Assembly (NCBI GenBank): GCA_050309435.1
Contig: JBNRMJ010000013.1
Location: 1-64,000, forward strand
DNA: 64,000 bases
Direction of reading: 5' to 3'
Origin: CAYXVJ01 sp050309435
GTDB lineage: Bacteria > Bacillota > Clostridia > Saccharofermentanales > Fastidiosipilaceae
Every line of letters begins with the position of its first letter. Within the stretch, counting starts at the first letter, position 1. Below the pieces are notes generated by a model, which was not told where the DNA came from, did no database searches, and worked only from the letters and a program-made list of their open reading frames with translations. A program made the position numbers and the translations under genes. Shown piece by piece: positions 25,119 to 34,444 of the stretch.

Positions 25119-25655
25119 TTACCTCACTTTCTCATAGGTTAAATAAGCCATCTGCCGCTCTGCATACGCAGAGACCAGGAAGAGGTGCACCGGGGCGCGG
25201 AACTGGCGGAACAGCGGAATACCTTCTCCAAGAAGGATCGGCAGGATCGTAATCTGGTATTCGTCGATCATGTTTTCATCTATTAGAGGAGCGATCGTTT
25301 GACTGCCGCCGACAACCCAGATGTCTTTTCCTTCCATCGTGAGAAGATCTCTGACTAAATCACAGACAGGCTCGTCGGTAAAAATGCGTTTGTCCTGATT
25401 CTCTTCAGGCCGGCTCGTGATGATATAAGACATGTGATCTTCATAGGGGTAGTGATCCACGGCCAGTTCGTTTACGATCTGATCGTAGGTTTTTCGGCCT
25501 AGAATCACGGTATCGATGCGTTCGTAGAGAGCACGGTAGCTTTTATCTTCTTCGATATCCGTGTTATCCGTGTTCAGCCAGTCGATACTGCCATCTAAAT
25601 TGGCGATATAGCCATCCAGACTGATAGCGATATAAAGAATGACTTTACGTGACAT
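25119..25655 (-). CDS. RibD C-terminal / dihydrofolate reductase-like protein
   Basis: 178 residues opening with RKVILYIAISLDGYIA, the signature of the RibD-C/DHFR-like family, followed by DTVILGRKTYDQI, SYIITSRP and the NADPH-binding DIWVVGGSQTIAPLI. These stand-alone proteins are usually annotated as dihydrofolate reductase family, with unclear substrates. The frame is open upstream to 25718, but AGGTGAG before the ATG at 25655 sets the start. It is co-transcribed with the DsrE-like gene. Confidence 0.9.
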   Translation of the reverse strand: MSRKVILYIAISLDGYIANLDGSIDWLNTDNTDIEEDKSYRALYERIDTVILGRKTYDQIVNELAVDHYPYEDHMSYIITSRPEENQDKRIFTDEPVCDLVRDLLTMEGKDIWVVGGSQTIAPLIDENMIDEYQITILPILLGEGIPLFRQFRAPVHLFLVSAYAERQMAYLTYEKVR

Positions 25656-25755
25656 AGTCTCACCTCGCGATAAATGCCAACAGTATATTTCTGCCGGCGC
25701 ACAGCGCTTGCGACTCATATCTTTCTTTAATTATCGCATGTAAAACGACTAGCGA

Positions 25756-25791
25756 CAAGAAAGCGGGCCTCTCCTTCGAGAAAGCCCGCTT
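25756..25791 (-). terminator. Terminator of the CofE-like gene
   Basis: On the minus strand AAGCGGGC and GCCCGCTT enclose a TTTCTC/GAGAGG inner stem and a 4-base loop, followed by TCTTG. It lies 22 bases past the stop of the CofE-like gene. Confidence 0.8.
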
Positions 25792-25812
25792 CGTATTCGC
25801 TTTTATGGATTG

Positions 25813-27003
25813 TTAATTGCTGTAGTTATCGAAATAACCGGAAACCAAAACGATGGGCGTGCCCTTGTCACCCGAGCCGCTGGTCAGATCGGCCAGCGAT
25901 CCGATGAGGTCCGTGATTTGGCGAGGAGTGGTGCCCAGGGATAAATTTTCGTTCTCGAGATGACTGTCTTTCTCGCGAATCGATTGCGAAATGGCATCGC
26001 GCAGCGCTTCGCCGCTGAGATGTTTATAGTCGTTATCGGCCAGGTATTTGAGCTTCAGTTCATGAGGCGTGCCGCGAAGACCGTCGGTAAAGGCGGGCGA
26101 AACGCAGGGGTCTGCAAGCTCCCAGATTTTTCCCTGTGGGTCCTTAAAAGCGCCGTCTCCGTAGACCATGACTTCGATGTGTTTACCTGTCGCATCCATG
26201 AGCAGCTTCTGAGTTTCCAGGACGAAGGCTTCGCTGTTTCGGGGGAAAAGCTTGACCGAACGTTCGCTGGCGGTATTGGAACCAAGCAGACCGAAGTCTT
26301 CGTTATAACCGCTGCCATCAACGGAAGAGGTGAGAATGTCGTCCAGACCGCAGACCACTTTGGCTCCGGCATCGCGCAGAATGCGCTTGTTGCGCTTGCG
26401 GGTATGGATATCGCAAGTCAGAATATGATCGGCGTAATTTAGAATCGTCCGGCAGTTATTGGCGAAAATGATCTCGCATTCGGCACCGGCCTCACGTATG
26501 ATTTCTTCGTAGTAAGCGACATAATCCATGCCGGTGAACTCATGTTGCGGATAACCGAAGAGTTCGCGATAACGCTCGAGGGTCAGCACGTCGCTATAGG
26601 GATTTACACCGGATTCGTCGAGGGTATCGAGGGATATCAGATGATTGCCGACTTCATCACTGGGATAGCTGAGGATCAATACGATCTTCTTCGCACCCAG
26701 GGCGATTCCCTTCAAACAAGTGGCGAAACGGTTACGCGACAAGACCGGAAAAATCAGACCGATGGTTTCGCCGCCGAGTTTTGTCTTTACGTCCTTGGCG
26801 ATGGCTTCGATCGAGGCGTAATTGCCCTGGGATCTGGCGACAATTGATTCGGTGACGGCCACGACGTCACGGTCGCGAAGCTCGAAGGACTCTGTCCGGG
26901 CGGCTTCAAGAATGCTATCGGTGACAATACGAGCCAGGTTGTCGCCTTCGCGGATGATGGGGCAGCGGATGCCTCGGGATACTGTACCGACGTTTCTAGC
27001 CAT
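25813..27003 (-). CDS. CofE-like coenzyme F420:L-glutamate ligase family protein
   Basis: 396 residues. VAVTESIVARSQGNYASIEAIA, LSRNRFATCLKGIALGAKKIVLILSY, and VMVYGDGAFKDPQGKIWELADP are hallmarks of the family that adds glutamate to F420-0 in archaea and actinobacteria. Homologues are common in Clostridia that are not known to make F420, and no other F420 gene is in the window, so the real substrate is uncertain. The protein is longer than archaeal CofE (about 250), with an extra middle and a C-terminal segment. It is monocistronic with its own terminator. Confidence 0.85.
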   Translation of the reverse strand: MARNVGTVSRGIRCPIIREGDNLARIVTDSILEAARTESFELRDRDVVAVTESIVARSQGNYASIEAIAKDVKTKLGGETIGLIFPVLSRNRFATCLKGIALGAKKIVLILSYPSDEVGNHLISLDTLDESGVNPYSDVLTLERYRELFGYPQHEFTGMDYVAYYEEIIREAGAECEIIFANNCRTILNYADHILTCDIHTRKRNKRILRDAGAKVVCGLDDILTSSVDGSGYNEDFGLLGSNTASERSVKLFPRNSEAFVLETQKLLMDATGKHIEVMVYGDGAFKDPQGKIWELADPCVSPAFTDGLRGTPHELKLKYLADNDYKHLSGEALRDAISQSIREKDSHLENENLSLGTTPRQITDLIGSLADLTSGSGDKGTPIVLVSGYFDNYSN

Positions 27004-27169
27004 GGTGATACCTTCCTCTACTCGGGGTCTGTTTTACATACGGATTAATTATAACATGATGCGAAAATGCGGGGAACGCTAATTGCTCGCCGGCTCTTTT
27101 ACCTTATATGTTTGACTATTAGCCATGAAACATTCAAGTATCTTTGAAGATAGATAAGGATATTCTTAT

Positions 27170-28594
27170 ATGGACATGAACTTATTGAAACTGCGCCGGC
27201 AGTTGGAAAGCGGGGAAATCAGCCCTTTGGATCTGGTGGAAGAGTCGATTCGCCGTATCGAAGCGACGAACGGTGTCGTGAACGCAGTGGTTGAAACGCG
27301 ATTTGATAAAGCCAGACAAGAGGCAGTCTCCCGGGATTTTTCCGCCACGCCGTTTAAAGGCATGCCCATCCTTCTAAAAGCTTTGGGTATGAATCTGGCA
27401 GGCGAACCCGCCACGGCTGGGGCCAAACTTCTGGCCGGAGCGATCGCAAACGAGACAGACAACTTCGTTCAGAAAATCCTTGATCTCGGCTTTATTATTC
27501 TGGGTCAGACAAATACACCGGAGTTCGGTTTCAAGAATATCACTGACCCCGAGCTCTATGGATCTGCCAGACATCCCCGTCATCCGGACTATAGTCCGGG
27601 CGGTTCCAGCGGAGGCGCTGCAGCGGCGCTCTTGTCAGGCATGGTGCCCGTCGCGGCGGCCAGTGACGGCGGCGGTTCGATTCGAATTCCGGCCAGTTAC
27701 AACGCTTTGGTTGGTTTAAAACCATCGCGAGGCAGCATGCCGGTCGGGCCTCACGGATATCGCGGCTGGCAGGGTGCGGCGGTAAACTTCTTTTTGACCC
27801 GGACTGTTTCGGAAACGAAGACTCTCTTTGATCTGATGTACACGGAGCAGCCGGGGGCGCCTTTTCTCAGCAGGCGAACACCTCTGCCCATGGAACAAGA
27901 TGAAAACGGCAAGCTTCATCCCAAACAGCGTCTAAAAATAGCCTACACGACAAAGTCTCCGATCGGAGGACCTGTCTGTGCTGCCGCCATTCGTGTTGTG
28001 GAAAAAACCGTCAAGTACCTGGAAACGCTGGGTCATGAGCTTCACGAAGAAGAAGCGCCTGTTGACGGGCGTGAAATTATGAAGGGCTATTATTTCGTGA
28101 ACGGGGTGGAAACCGCATCCATGCTCAAGGGTATTTCCCGGGAGCAAGTCGAGTTGATAAGCTGGTGCCTCTATCAGTACGGCATGTCGCTTGGCGGCCC
28201 TGAAATGGTCGAAGCCCTTTGGCAGTGGGACGAAGCGGCCGATCGCATGCATCGTTTTCATGAAAGATATGACCTTTATCTTACTCCGGCAACTGCTAAC
28301 ACAGCCCCTCCGCTGGACACGATTTACTTCGATGAAAAGACCCGGGAGCGTATGGAGAATATCGAGCATGAAGAGGATAAATATCAGGTGATCTGGGATA
28401 TGTTCGAGTCCTCGCTTTGGCGAACGCCTTTTACCATGCTGGCCAATTTGACCGGGCAGCCTGCGATCTCGCTGCCTCTCCATATGGATGAAAACGGTTT
28501 TGCCATCGGGGCCCAGTTCATGGCCGCGAAGGGATCGGAAGCTCTCTTGTTTCATGTCGCAGAGCAACTGGAAGAGCATTTTGAGCAGTACTGA
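27170..28594 (+). CDS. Amidase (amidase signature family)
   Basis: 474 residues. The Ser-cisSer-Lys triad region is visible: Lys in MPILLKALG near residue 67, YSPGGSSGGAAAALLSG near 140, and the Ser of DGGGSIRIPAS near 168. Such enzymes hydrolyse amides; GatA of tRNA amidation belongs to the same family, but no gatB or gatC is adjacent and the C-terminal half is that of a stand-alone amidase. A short AAGGAT precedes the ATG, after a small TATCTT/AAGATA hairpin at 27139-27152. It converges on the glycosyltransferase gene with 16 bases between stops. Confidence 0.92.
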   Translation: MDMNLLKLRRQLESGEISPLDLVEESIRRIEATNGVVNAVVETRFDKARQEAVSRDFSATPFKGMPILLKALGMNLAGEPATAGAKLLAGAIANETDNFVQKILDLGFIILGQTNTPEFGFKNITDPELYGSARHPRHPDYSPGGSSGGAAAALLSGMVPVAAASDGGGSIRIPASYNALVGLKPSRGSMPVGPHGYRGWQGAAVNFFLTRTVSETKTLFDLMYTEQPGAPFLSRRTPLPMEQDENGKLHPKQRLKIAYTTKSPIGGPVCAAAIRVVEKTVKYLETLGHELHEEEAPVDGREIMKGYYFVNGVETASMLKGISREQVELISWCLYQYGMSLGGPEMVEALWQWDEAADRMHRFHERYDLYLTPATANTAPPLDTIYFDEKTRERMENIEHEEDKYQVIWDMFESSLWRTPFTMLANLTGQPAISLPLHMDENGFAIGAQFMAAKGSEALLFHVAEQLEEHFEQY

Positions 28595-28610
28595 TCCTTT
28601 GCGATAAGGA

Positions 28611-29864
28611 TTAATCGACTAAATCTTGAATACTGCGGGCATCGGTGTGAGGAATCGGTGCCCATTCTACTTTTTGGCAGAGTGCCAGCAGGGTGACGGG
28701 TACGGAAACCAGGTCAAACCAGGGGAAGGTCAAAACATAAAACAGAAGACGAGGAAGCTTGCAGCGAATGTGTCTGTATTCCCGAATAACGGTGAAAAGT
28801 CCGCTGATTAAAGCAAAGAGATACTGCGTACCGAAGTAGACAGCCACATTTCTCAGCATAGGGCCATAATCGTATGAACCGGGTTGAATCAGTCCTGTAA
28901 TGAGGCTAAGGAGAGGATAGATTCCTCCGATCACGAGAGAGAAGAGACCGTAAGGGAAATAGTGGAAAAACATATCGTAGCAGGTAAAGCTTTTTCGCTT
29001 GAAGATGCCCAGAAAACAAGCACCGCTCGAAGAAAAGAAGTTCATCAGGCGGCCCTTGGCCCAGCGTATGCGTTGATTATAGACTGTTTTAACATCCGTC
29101 GGCTGTTCGTCGAAAAACTCGGCGGCTTCGCAATAAGCAATTTTATGTCCGAGTGCGCTCATCTTCATCGTGATCTGGTCATCTTCCGTAAAAGAGGTAT
29201 AATGCCAACCGCCCTTAAGCAGCGAGCTTCGAATCAGATAGCCGGTGCCGGTTAAATGTGTACCGATATTCAAAACCGATCGTGCCCGGTGTAACGTGAC
29301 GCTGTTGCGGTAGAAGTGGATGCCGTAAGCGGCCGAAACCGGATTGGTATCGAAATTCTTGGTGTTGCGATATGAGGTAACAATATCATTACCTGCCTGA
29401 AAGGCCTTATTCATTTCATAAACGAAGTTCGGGGCGAGAAGATTGTCGGCATCGAATACGAAGTACGCATCGAAACTGTCTGTACCGTAATCCCGCTCGA
29501 TCAGGGAAAAGAGATATTCCAGCGCGTAGCCTTTTCTTTTATGCTGCTGATCGAATCGTTCATAGACGATCGCGCCTGCCTCGCGACAAACGGCCGCAGT
29601 CTGATCCGTACAGTTATCGGCAACCACGAATATCGGCATGCTCTCATCCGGATAGTCTTGTTTTCGAATACTTTCGATGAGTTTCGGGATAACGGATTCT
29701 TCGTTTCTGGCCGCAATGACAAATGCATAGCGACCCCGCGTACTAGTCTCGGGGTAGCTTTTGGCGCGGGCGAATAATCCGATGATCTGGTAAATGGATT
29801 TATAGAAAAGCAATGCGCCCGTAACAGCCAAAATAACGGTACAAACTCGATCAATCAGTTCCAT
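28611..29864 (-). CDS. Membrane glycosyltransferase family 2
   Basis: 417 residues. A membrane segment lies at about 8-28. The GT2 domain has FVIAARNEESVI, VFVVADNCTDQT, the metal-binding VFDADNLL, GTGYLIR, FTEDDQITMKM and QRIRWAKG, the last being the processive-type QxxRW motif. Membrane segments follow from about 290 to 400. This is the plan of cellulose/hyaluronan synthase relatives, so an exopolysaccharide or cell-wall glycan is the likely product, exported or flipped; the sugar is unknown. AGAGG sits before the ATG. Confidence 0.9.
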   Translation of the reverse strand: MELIDRVCTVILAVTGALLFYKSIYQIIGLFARAKSYPETSTRGRYAFVIAARNEESVIPKLIESIRKQDYPDESMPIFVVADNCTDQTAAVCREAGAIVYERFDQQHKRKGYALEYLFSLIERDYGTDSFDAYFVFDADNLLAPNFVYEMNKAFQAGNDIVTSYRNTKNFDTNPVSAAYGIHFYRNSVTLHRARSVLNIGTHLTGTGYLIRSSLLKGGWHYTSFTEDDQITMKMSALGHKIAYCEAAEFFDEQPTDVKTVYNQRIRWAKGRLMNFFSSSGACFLGIFKRKSFTCYDMFFHYFPYGLFSLVIGGIYPLLSLITGLIQPGSYDYGPMLRNVAVYFGTQYLFALISGLFTVIREYRHIRCKLPRLLFYVLTFPWFDLVSVPVTLLALCQKVEWAPIPHTDARSIQDLVD

Positions 29865-30031
29865 ATATACCTCTTCTTCGTGTTGATTCCATTGTATATC
29901 CTGATTTGAATCCGGTCGTTAAGACTTTCTTAAGTCGGGTTAAAATACGGGCAGCGATCTATCGGTCTATTGCAGATCTTCCAAAGAGTTTCCCGGAGAT
30001 ATAGTGAAACTATCGAAAATTTTTACTTTTC

Positions 30032-30060
30032 TTGCATTTGAATTAGTATAATTATATTAT
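30032..30060 (+). promoter_or_regulatory. Promoter of the XRE regulator gene
   Basis: TTGCAT (30032-30037) and TATTAT (30055-30060) with a 17-base spacer. A short CATGT/ACATG pair at 30064-30090 just downstream could be an autoregulatory site, but it is only 5 bp. Confidence 0.5.
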
Positions 30061-30129
30061 AATCATGTCTTGTAAATTGTTCGAAACATGTTTTGAAGAA
30101 AAGTAAGTGTAATTTCGGGGTATGTGAAT

Positions 30130-30585
30130 ATGTCGGATCTGCGGGATCAAGAAACGGTGATGGATCAGAAGTTGAAGCATATGATGCAGAAATCGAATCT
30201 GCAACGCGTCTGCATGGACGAAATTAAGCAGAGGACGGACGCCTTTTTACCGGAGATAGAGGGATTTTTTCAATCTGCGGTATATAATGAAAAACGTTTG
30301 GGCGAAGCCTTGAGAACGATTCGGGCACTTCGCGGAATTTCTCAGCAGGAACTCGCCTTCGTTTCGAATATCAACCAGACTTATATCTGTAAGATCGAAG
30401 GCGGACAAACTAATATCAGCGTGGGGCTCTTGTCAAATCTCTGCGAAGCCCTCAGCGTTCGCGTATCCGAGCTCTTCTTCTTACTGGAGGAAACAAGTTC
30501 CAGAACCCGGGATATACCGGACTTTCGTTTCGAAGAGAAACATCGTATCTTTAATAGCCTGATGATGATCGGCGACGAAGGCTAG
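30130..30585 (+). CDS. XRE-family transcriptional regulator
   Basis: 151 residues. A helical N-terminal half is followed by a classic helix-turn-helix (IRALRGISQQELAFVSNINQTYICKIEGGQTNISVGLLSNLCEAL) at about 58-105 and a short acidic end. A GTG two codons upstream (30124) is an alternative start; the distance from GGGG at 30116 favours the ATG at 30130. The target is unknown. It is divergent from the glycosyltransferase gene across 265 bases. Confidence 0.9.
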   Translation: MSDLRDQETVMDQKLKHMMQKSNLQRVCMDEIKQRTDAFLPEIEGFFQSAVYNEKRLGEALRTIRALRGISQQELAFVSNINQTYICKIEGGQTNISVGLLSNLCEALSVRVSELFFLLEETSSRTRDIPDFRFEEKHRIFNSLMMIGDEG

Positions 30586-30728
30586 CGCTCTTTGCAGCTG
30601 TTTTCCTTTTCCTGTTTGTAACCTGGGGTCGGCGGCTCCGTTTGTTTCAGAGGATAATGTATATATTGGTAAAGCCGGTCCTCCGAGACCTTCTGCAGGC
30701 GACGAATCCGAAAGAGGGAGAAGAAGCG

Positions 30729-31166
30729 ATGTATGGAATAGAGATAGATTTTATCGTCAAAGACAGTCTGGCCGCACTTCGTCAGTATGAAGCCATTTTC
30801 GATATCGAGCGCGTCGAAGTAACTGATCTGGCTACCGGGCTCAATGAAGTAATCTTTATGCTTCACGGTACTCGTTTCCATATGCTGGATCAAAATGAAG
30901 AATACGGGCTCTTCGCGCCGGCCGTACCTCAGTCGATCTGGTTTAATGTCATTGTGCCCGATATCGCCGAGGTCCATGCGAAAGCGCTGGCTCAGCACTG
31001 TACGGAAATCCAGCCGGTTACGGAGTTGAAGGACTTTGGAGTCAGCAATTCCATGTTTGTGGATTCTTTCGGTTATCAGTGGATGCTGCATCAGATTCAT
31101 CGTGAATTGAGTTTCGAAGAACGCATGGCGATCTGGGATAACGAAAAACCGCAAGCGGATTCATGA
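30729..31166 (+). CDS. VOC (glyoxalase/dioxygenase fold) protein
   Basis: 145 residues with the paired beta-alpha-beta-beta-beta pattern: YGIEIDFIVKDSLAALRQYEAIF, then TRFHMLDQN, IWFNVIVPDIAEVHAKA, and the family close MFVDSFGYQWMLHQ. Metal ligands are incomplete, as in many PhnB-like members. AGGGAG at 30715-30720 sets the ATG at 30729 rather than an upstream in-frame ATG at 30642. Function unknown. Confidence 0.85.
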   Translation: MYGIEIDFIVKDSLAALRQYEAIFDIERVEVTDLATGLNEVIFMLHGTRFHMLDQNEEYGLFAPAVPQSIWFNVIVPDIAEVHAKALAQHCTEIQPVTELKDFGVSNSMFVDSFGYQWMLHQIHRELSFEERMAIWDNEKPQADS

Positions 31167-31218
31167 TGCCGGATCTTCGCTTCATTTTATAAGGGAATGT
31201 ATATAAGATGCCTTGGCA

Positions 31219-31227
31219 TGGTATGAT
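31219..31227 (+). promoter_or_regulatory. Extended -10 element before the nucleoside hydrolase gene
   Basis: TGGTATGAT gives a TGn-extended -10. No good -35 is visible. It lies 33 bases before the start codon. Confidence 0.4.
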
Positions 31228-31260
31228 GTTTTCATCAAATACTAAGCCGAGGTATCTCTT

Positions 31261-32190
31261 ATGTCTGTTCAAAACGACTTACTGACTAGTGCATATTTAA
31301 AACGACTGAATCGTCCCGAGGGCAGAGTGGATGTTGTCATGGACACGGACACCTACAACGAAATCGATGATCAATTCGCTTTATCTTATGCGCTGAAATC
31401 CACGGAAGCGATTCGCATGCAGGCCGTCTATGCGGCGCCTTTCCATAATGCCCGCTCCGACGGTCCCGCAGAGGGCATGGAGCTGAGTTACAAGGAAATA
31501 TTGAGAATTCTGCCGCTTTGCGGTCGGGAGGATCTGATTCCCTTTACCTTTAAGGGCTCGCCTTCTTTCCTCGCCGACGAGAAAACCCCGATTATATCGG
31601 ATGCGGTTAACGATCTGGTCTCCAGATCGAAGCAGTATTCATCCGAAAACCCGCTTTATGTCGTGGCCTTGGGCGCGATCACGAATATCGCATCGGCGCT
31701 TCTGCTGGATGAAACGCTTTACGAGCGTATTGTCGTAGTCTGGCTGGGCGGACATGCCCTGGAATGGCCCGATACGAAAGAATTCAACATGATGCAGGAT
31801 GTTGCCGCGGCCCGGGTCTTGTTTAACAGCGGAGTCCCGCTGGTTCAATTGCCTTGTATGGGTGTTGTTTCTTCTTTTACCATCAGTGCTCCCGAAATGA
31901 ATGCCTGGCTGAAGGGACGTAACGCCCTCTGCGATTATCTGGTTGATGCGACGGTTGGCGAAGCTTTGACCTATGTGAAGTCGGATATCTGGACCCGTGT
32001 AATCTGGGATGTGACCGCCGTCGCCTGGCTGGTTTCGCAAGACTTTGTTTCGGATCGCCTGGAGCATCTGCCTTTACCCGCTTATGACCATGCGTACGTG
32101 TTGCGTAAAGATCACGGTTTTTATCGCTATGTCTACCACATCAATAAAGACAGTCTGATGCAGGATCTGGTCAAAAAACTGACTAGCTAA
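31261..32190 (+). CDS. Inosine-uridine preferring nucleoside hydrolase family protein
   Basis: 309 residues. The calcium-binding N-terminus is VVMDTDTYNEIDDQFALSYAL, the hallmark of the family. VVALGAITNIASAL, VVVWLGGHALEWPD and NMMQDVAAARVLF are further conserved blocks, and WDVTAVAWL supplies the late Asp. Members release a base from nucleosides or hydrolyse related N-glycosides in the cytoplasm. A sugar isomerase-like gene follows after 41 bases in the same direction, so the released sugar may be its substrate; that link is inference. Confidence 0.92.
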   Translation: MSVQNDLLTSAYLKRLNRPEGRVDVVMDTDTYNEIDDQFALSYALKSTEAIRMQAVYAAPFHNARSDGPAEGMELSYKEILRILPLCGREDLIPFTFKGSPSFLADEKTPIISDAVNDLVSRSKQYSSENPLYVVALGAITNIASALLLDETLYERIVVVWLGGHALEWPDTKEFNMMQDVAAARVLFNSGVPLVQLPCMGVVSSFTISAPEMNAWLKGRNALCDYLVDATVGEALTYVKSDIWTRVIWDVTAVAWLVSQDFVSDRLEHLPLPAYDHAYVLRKDHGFYRYVYHINKDSLMQDLVKKLTS

Positions 32191-32231
32191 AATCAAACGA
32201 TCAAGAAGTCGACCAAAGAAAGGAATACAAG

Positions 32232-33092
32232 ATGAAAATCGGTATCCAACTCTATTCGGTACGCGAACATATGCAAAAGGATCCCGTCGGGACGATTCGC
32301 GAAGTCGTGGCGGCGGGGTTTCGCCACCTGGAAGTCGCGAATCACAATGCTCTGAACGATCCGGGCGTCGGTTTTGGAGTCTCTGCCAAAGAAATTCGTG
32401 CGGTCCTGAGCGAGCTGGGAGCAGATATTTTCAGCGCTCATGTTTTCCCTTTGCAAACGGAATCGATCAAGCCTGTCCTCGAATATCATCAGGAAATCGG
32501 TACCCGCTTCATCGCCGTGCCGATGGATTTCTATCGCGACCAAGACGAGGTTCTGCGTAAAGCCGCGCATCTGAATCAGATCGGCGAACTCTGCCGCGAG
32601 TATGGTATTCAACTGCTTTACCATAACCACTATCACGAGTTCCGGCATTTCGGCGATGACACCATCTTCGACACCCTGATGAAAGAAAGCGACAAGGATC
32701 TGGTCGGGATCGAGCTGGATACCTATTGGACGATGCGTTCGGGTAACGATCCGGTCGAGGTCATGAAGCGCTACGGGGATCGTGTCCGCCTGATTCATCA
32801 AAAAGATTATCCCGGGGACTATCAGGGACCGATGAATCTGCTGGCCAGCGTGGAAGCCGAGCAGGCTTATGTCGATATGTACCGATTCGGACGGGACGTG
32901 GAAAAAGAGAGTTTCACCGAAATCGGAAAAGGCATCATGAACATTCAGGAGATCATCAACGTGGCAAAGGATGTATGCAAGAGCGAATACCTGGTTTTGG
33001 AGCAGGATCAGACCAGCCACGGCGAACTCGAGAGCATTCGCATCAGCGCCGCCGAACTTCGTAAGTTCTCGGGTCTTGATTTCGAAAATTAA
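32232..33092 (+). CDS. Sugar phosphate isomerase/epimerase (AP endonuclease 2-like TIM barrel)
   Basis: 286 residues. The start is KIGIQLYSVREHM, typical of the family. Metal ligands are expected in LLYHNHYHEF, GIELDTYW, RLIHQKDYPGD and the C-terminal VLEQDQT. These enzymes isomerise or epimerise free sugars, inosose or hydroxypyruvate; the substrate is not readable. AAAGAAAGGA lies upstream. It probably shares an operon with the nucleoside hydrolase. Confidence 0.9.
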   Translation: MKIGIQLYSVREHMQKDPVGTIREVVAAGFRHLEVANHNALNDPGVGFGVSAKEIRAVLSELGADIFSAHVFPLQTESIKPVLEYHQEIGTRFIAVPMDFYRDQDEVLRKAAHLNQIGELCREYGIQLLYHNHYHEFRHFGDDTIFDTLMKESDKDLVGIELDTYWTMRSGNDPVEVMKRYGDRVRLIHQKDYPGDYQGPMNLLASVEAEQAYVDMYRFGRDVEKESFTEIGKGIMNIQEIINVAKDVCKSEYLVLEQDQTSHGELESIRISAAELRKFSGLDFEN

Positions 33093-33098
33093 ACAAGA

Positions 33099-33620
33099 TT
33101 AGTTTAAATCCAAGCGATAAAGAAGCTCTTCTCGCTCTTCATCGGAACCCTTATTTTTCCTGCCTCCGCTGCGACTGACAAGTTTCATCCCCAGTTTTTC
33201 CATCAGTCGGGCGGAAGGCAGATTCCCGGCATCGCAGTGGGCGATGCATCGTTTCAGCTCAAAACTTGTTTGGAGCCAGTCCAGTAAGGTGCGGGCGGCT
33301 TCTTCGGCAAGCCCCAGTCCCCAATAGTCCCGGTGCAGAATCCAGCCGAATTCTGCTTCCGTGCGGCTGTCATCGAAATAGGCGCTGATCGCTCCGATGT
33401 GCCTGTCTTCGTATAGAATGGCGAACTCATAGAAGCCCGGGAGGGCCTTTTTCCACTCTTTTTCGACTTCCTCGAGAAATGCCGCGCTCTCTTCGATGCT
33501 CTCGTTGGGCAGGAAAACCATATAACGACAGTTTTCGTAATTGCCCGCATAGTCATGCGTGGACCAAAGATATTCCCGGCCGAGCGGGCAAAGTTCCAGA
33601 CGAAGGGTCTTTAGGATCAT
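33099..33620 (-). CDS. GNAT acetyltransferase (RimJ/RimL-like)
   Basis: 173 residues with the RimJ/L pattern: ILKTLRLELCPL at the start, GAISAYFDDSRTEAEFGWILHRDYWGLGLAEEAARTLL as the acetyl-CoA region, then RCIAHCDAGNLPSARLMEKLGM. Likely acetylates an amino group on a protein or small molecule. Its ATG overlaps the TGA of the upstream glycoside-phosphorylase relic (ATGA), which would couple the two if the relic is translated. Confidence 0.92.
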   Translation of the reverse strand: MILKTLRLELCPLGREYLWSTHDYAGNYENCRYMVFLPNESIEESAAFLEEVEKEWKKALPGFYEFAILYEDRHIGAISAYFDDSRTEAEFGWILHRDYWGLGLAEEAARTLLDWLQTSFELKRCIAHCDAGNLPSARLMEKLGMKLVSRSGGRKNKGSDEEREELLYRLDLN

Positions 33621-34209
33621 ATATGTACCTCGAAGCGATCTCCTGCTTGCAGGAGTGAATCCTTTGTGATGACAATCTTACGTTTACCGTAAGCCGTCGT
33701 TTCTGCTTCTCCGATACGCTTGCCGTCGCTGTCTCTGAGTGTGCACTCTCCGCCCTCAACGATAAACGTGAAGCGAAGCAATGTACCGAAGCATACGAGC
33801 TTCAAGCTGACACCGTTTAATCTCCTGGGCAGTGTCGGAGAAATTTCCAGCCTGTCTGCCGTGATCCAGATGCCTTTAGTTTCAGGTCATAGAACCAATG
33901 CCCGTCATCTGCCAAACGAAAGTTCAGTACATAATCGATATCGGAAACCCGGCCCCGGTATGAAACTTCGTGTTCTCCGACATGAAAACTGCTCTCGGAG
34001 TTCAAACCGATCAGAGGGAAGGCCTGCATACCGTTTTCGTGATAAATCCGAAGCCAGATGTTGCCCATGCCGCCGTATAGCGGATTGCTCTGATAAAGTT
34101 TGATGCTGATATTTTTCGCCGTGAAGGAAAAGGGATCCCCCGACGGAAGGAAAGAAATGATGGTGTCATTTTGACGAAGTGAATACGGAGCGATTCGATC
34201 GGCGTTCAT
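33617..34209 (-). pseudogene. Internally deleted glycoside hydrolase/phosphorylase relic (GH65/GH94-like ends)
   Basis: Two frames on the minus strand look like the two ends of one large protein. The first (34209 down to about 33835) opens MNADRIAPYSLRQND and has NPLYGGMGNIWLRIYHENG, FPLIGLNSESSF and HWFYDLKL, resembling the N-terminal beta-sandwich of phosphorylase-type enzymes. In another frame, LEISPTLPRRLNGVSLKL (about 33835 onward) to FEVHI matches the C-terminal beta-domain of GH65 (LxIxPxLP). The whole (alpha/alpha)6 catalytic barrel of 500 or more residues is absent, with a frame change at the junction. An independent small-protein pair is possible but less likely. Confidence 0.6.
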
Positions 34210-34444
34210 GATAAGTCTCCTCTCGTATTGAAGCGTCTCGCTGTTACAAGTCGAGAGTATCATAGAATGTGAAAATTTATGGAAATGTGTGAATCCAAAG
34301 AGGTCAAAAGATAAAATGATATGTCCCTTTGACGGAAAGTTGTGCGATATAAGACTGTTTCTTAATGGATCCCGGTATATGATGTTGGCAGTAGCTCCCT
34401 TGGTAAAAGGGTCGGGCCGCATAAAGACAAAAGGAGAAGAGAGA

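Noticed and set aside
32193..33020. 275-codon minus-strand frame opposite the TIM-barrel isomerase
   Set aside because: Shadow frame; the plus strand has the family start, metal ligands and a ribosome site.
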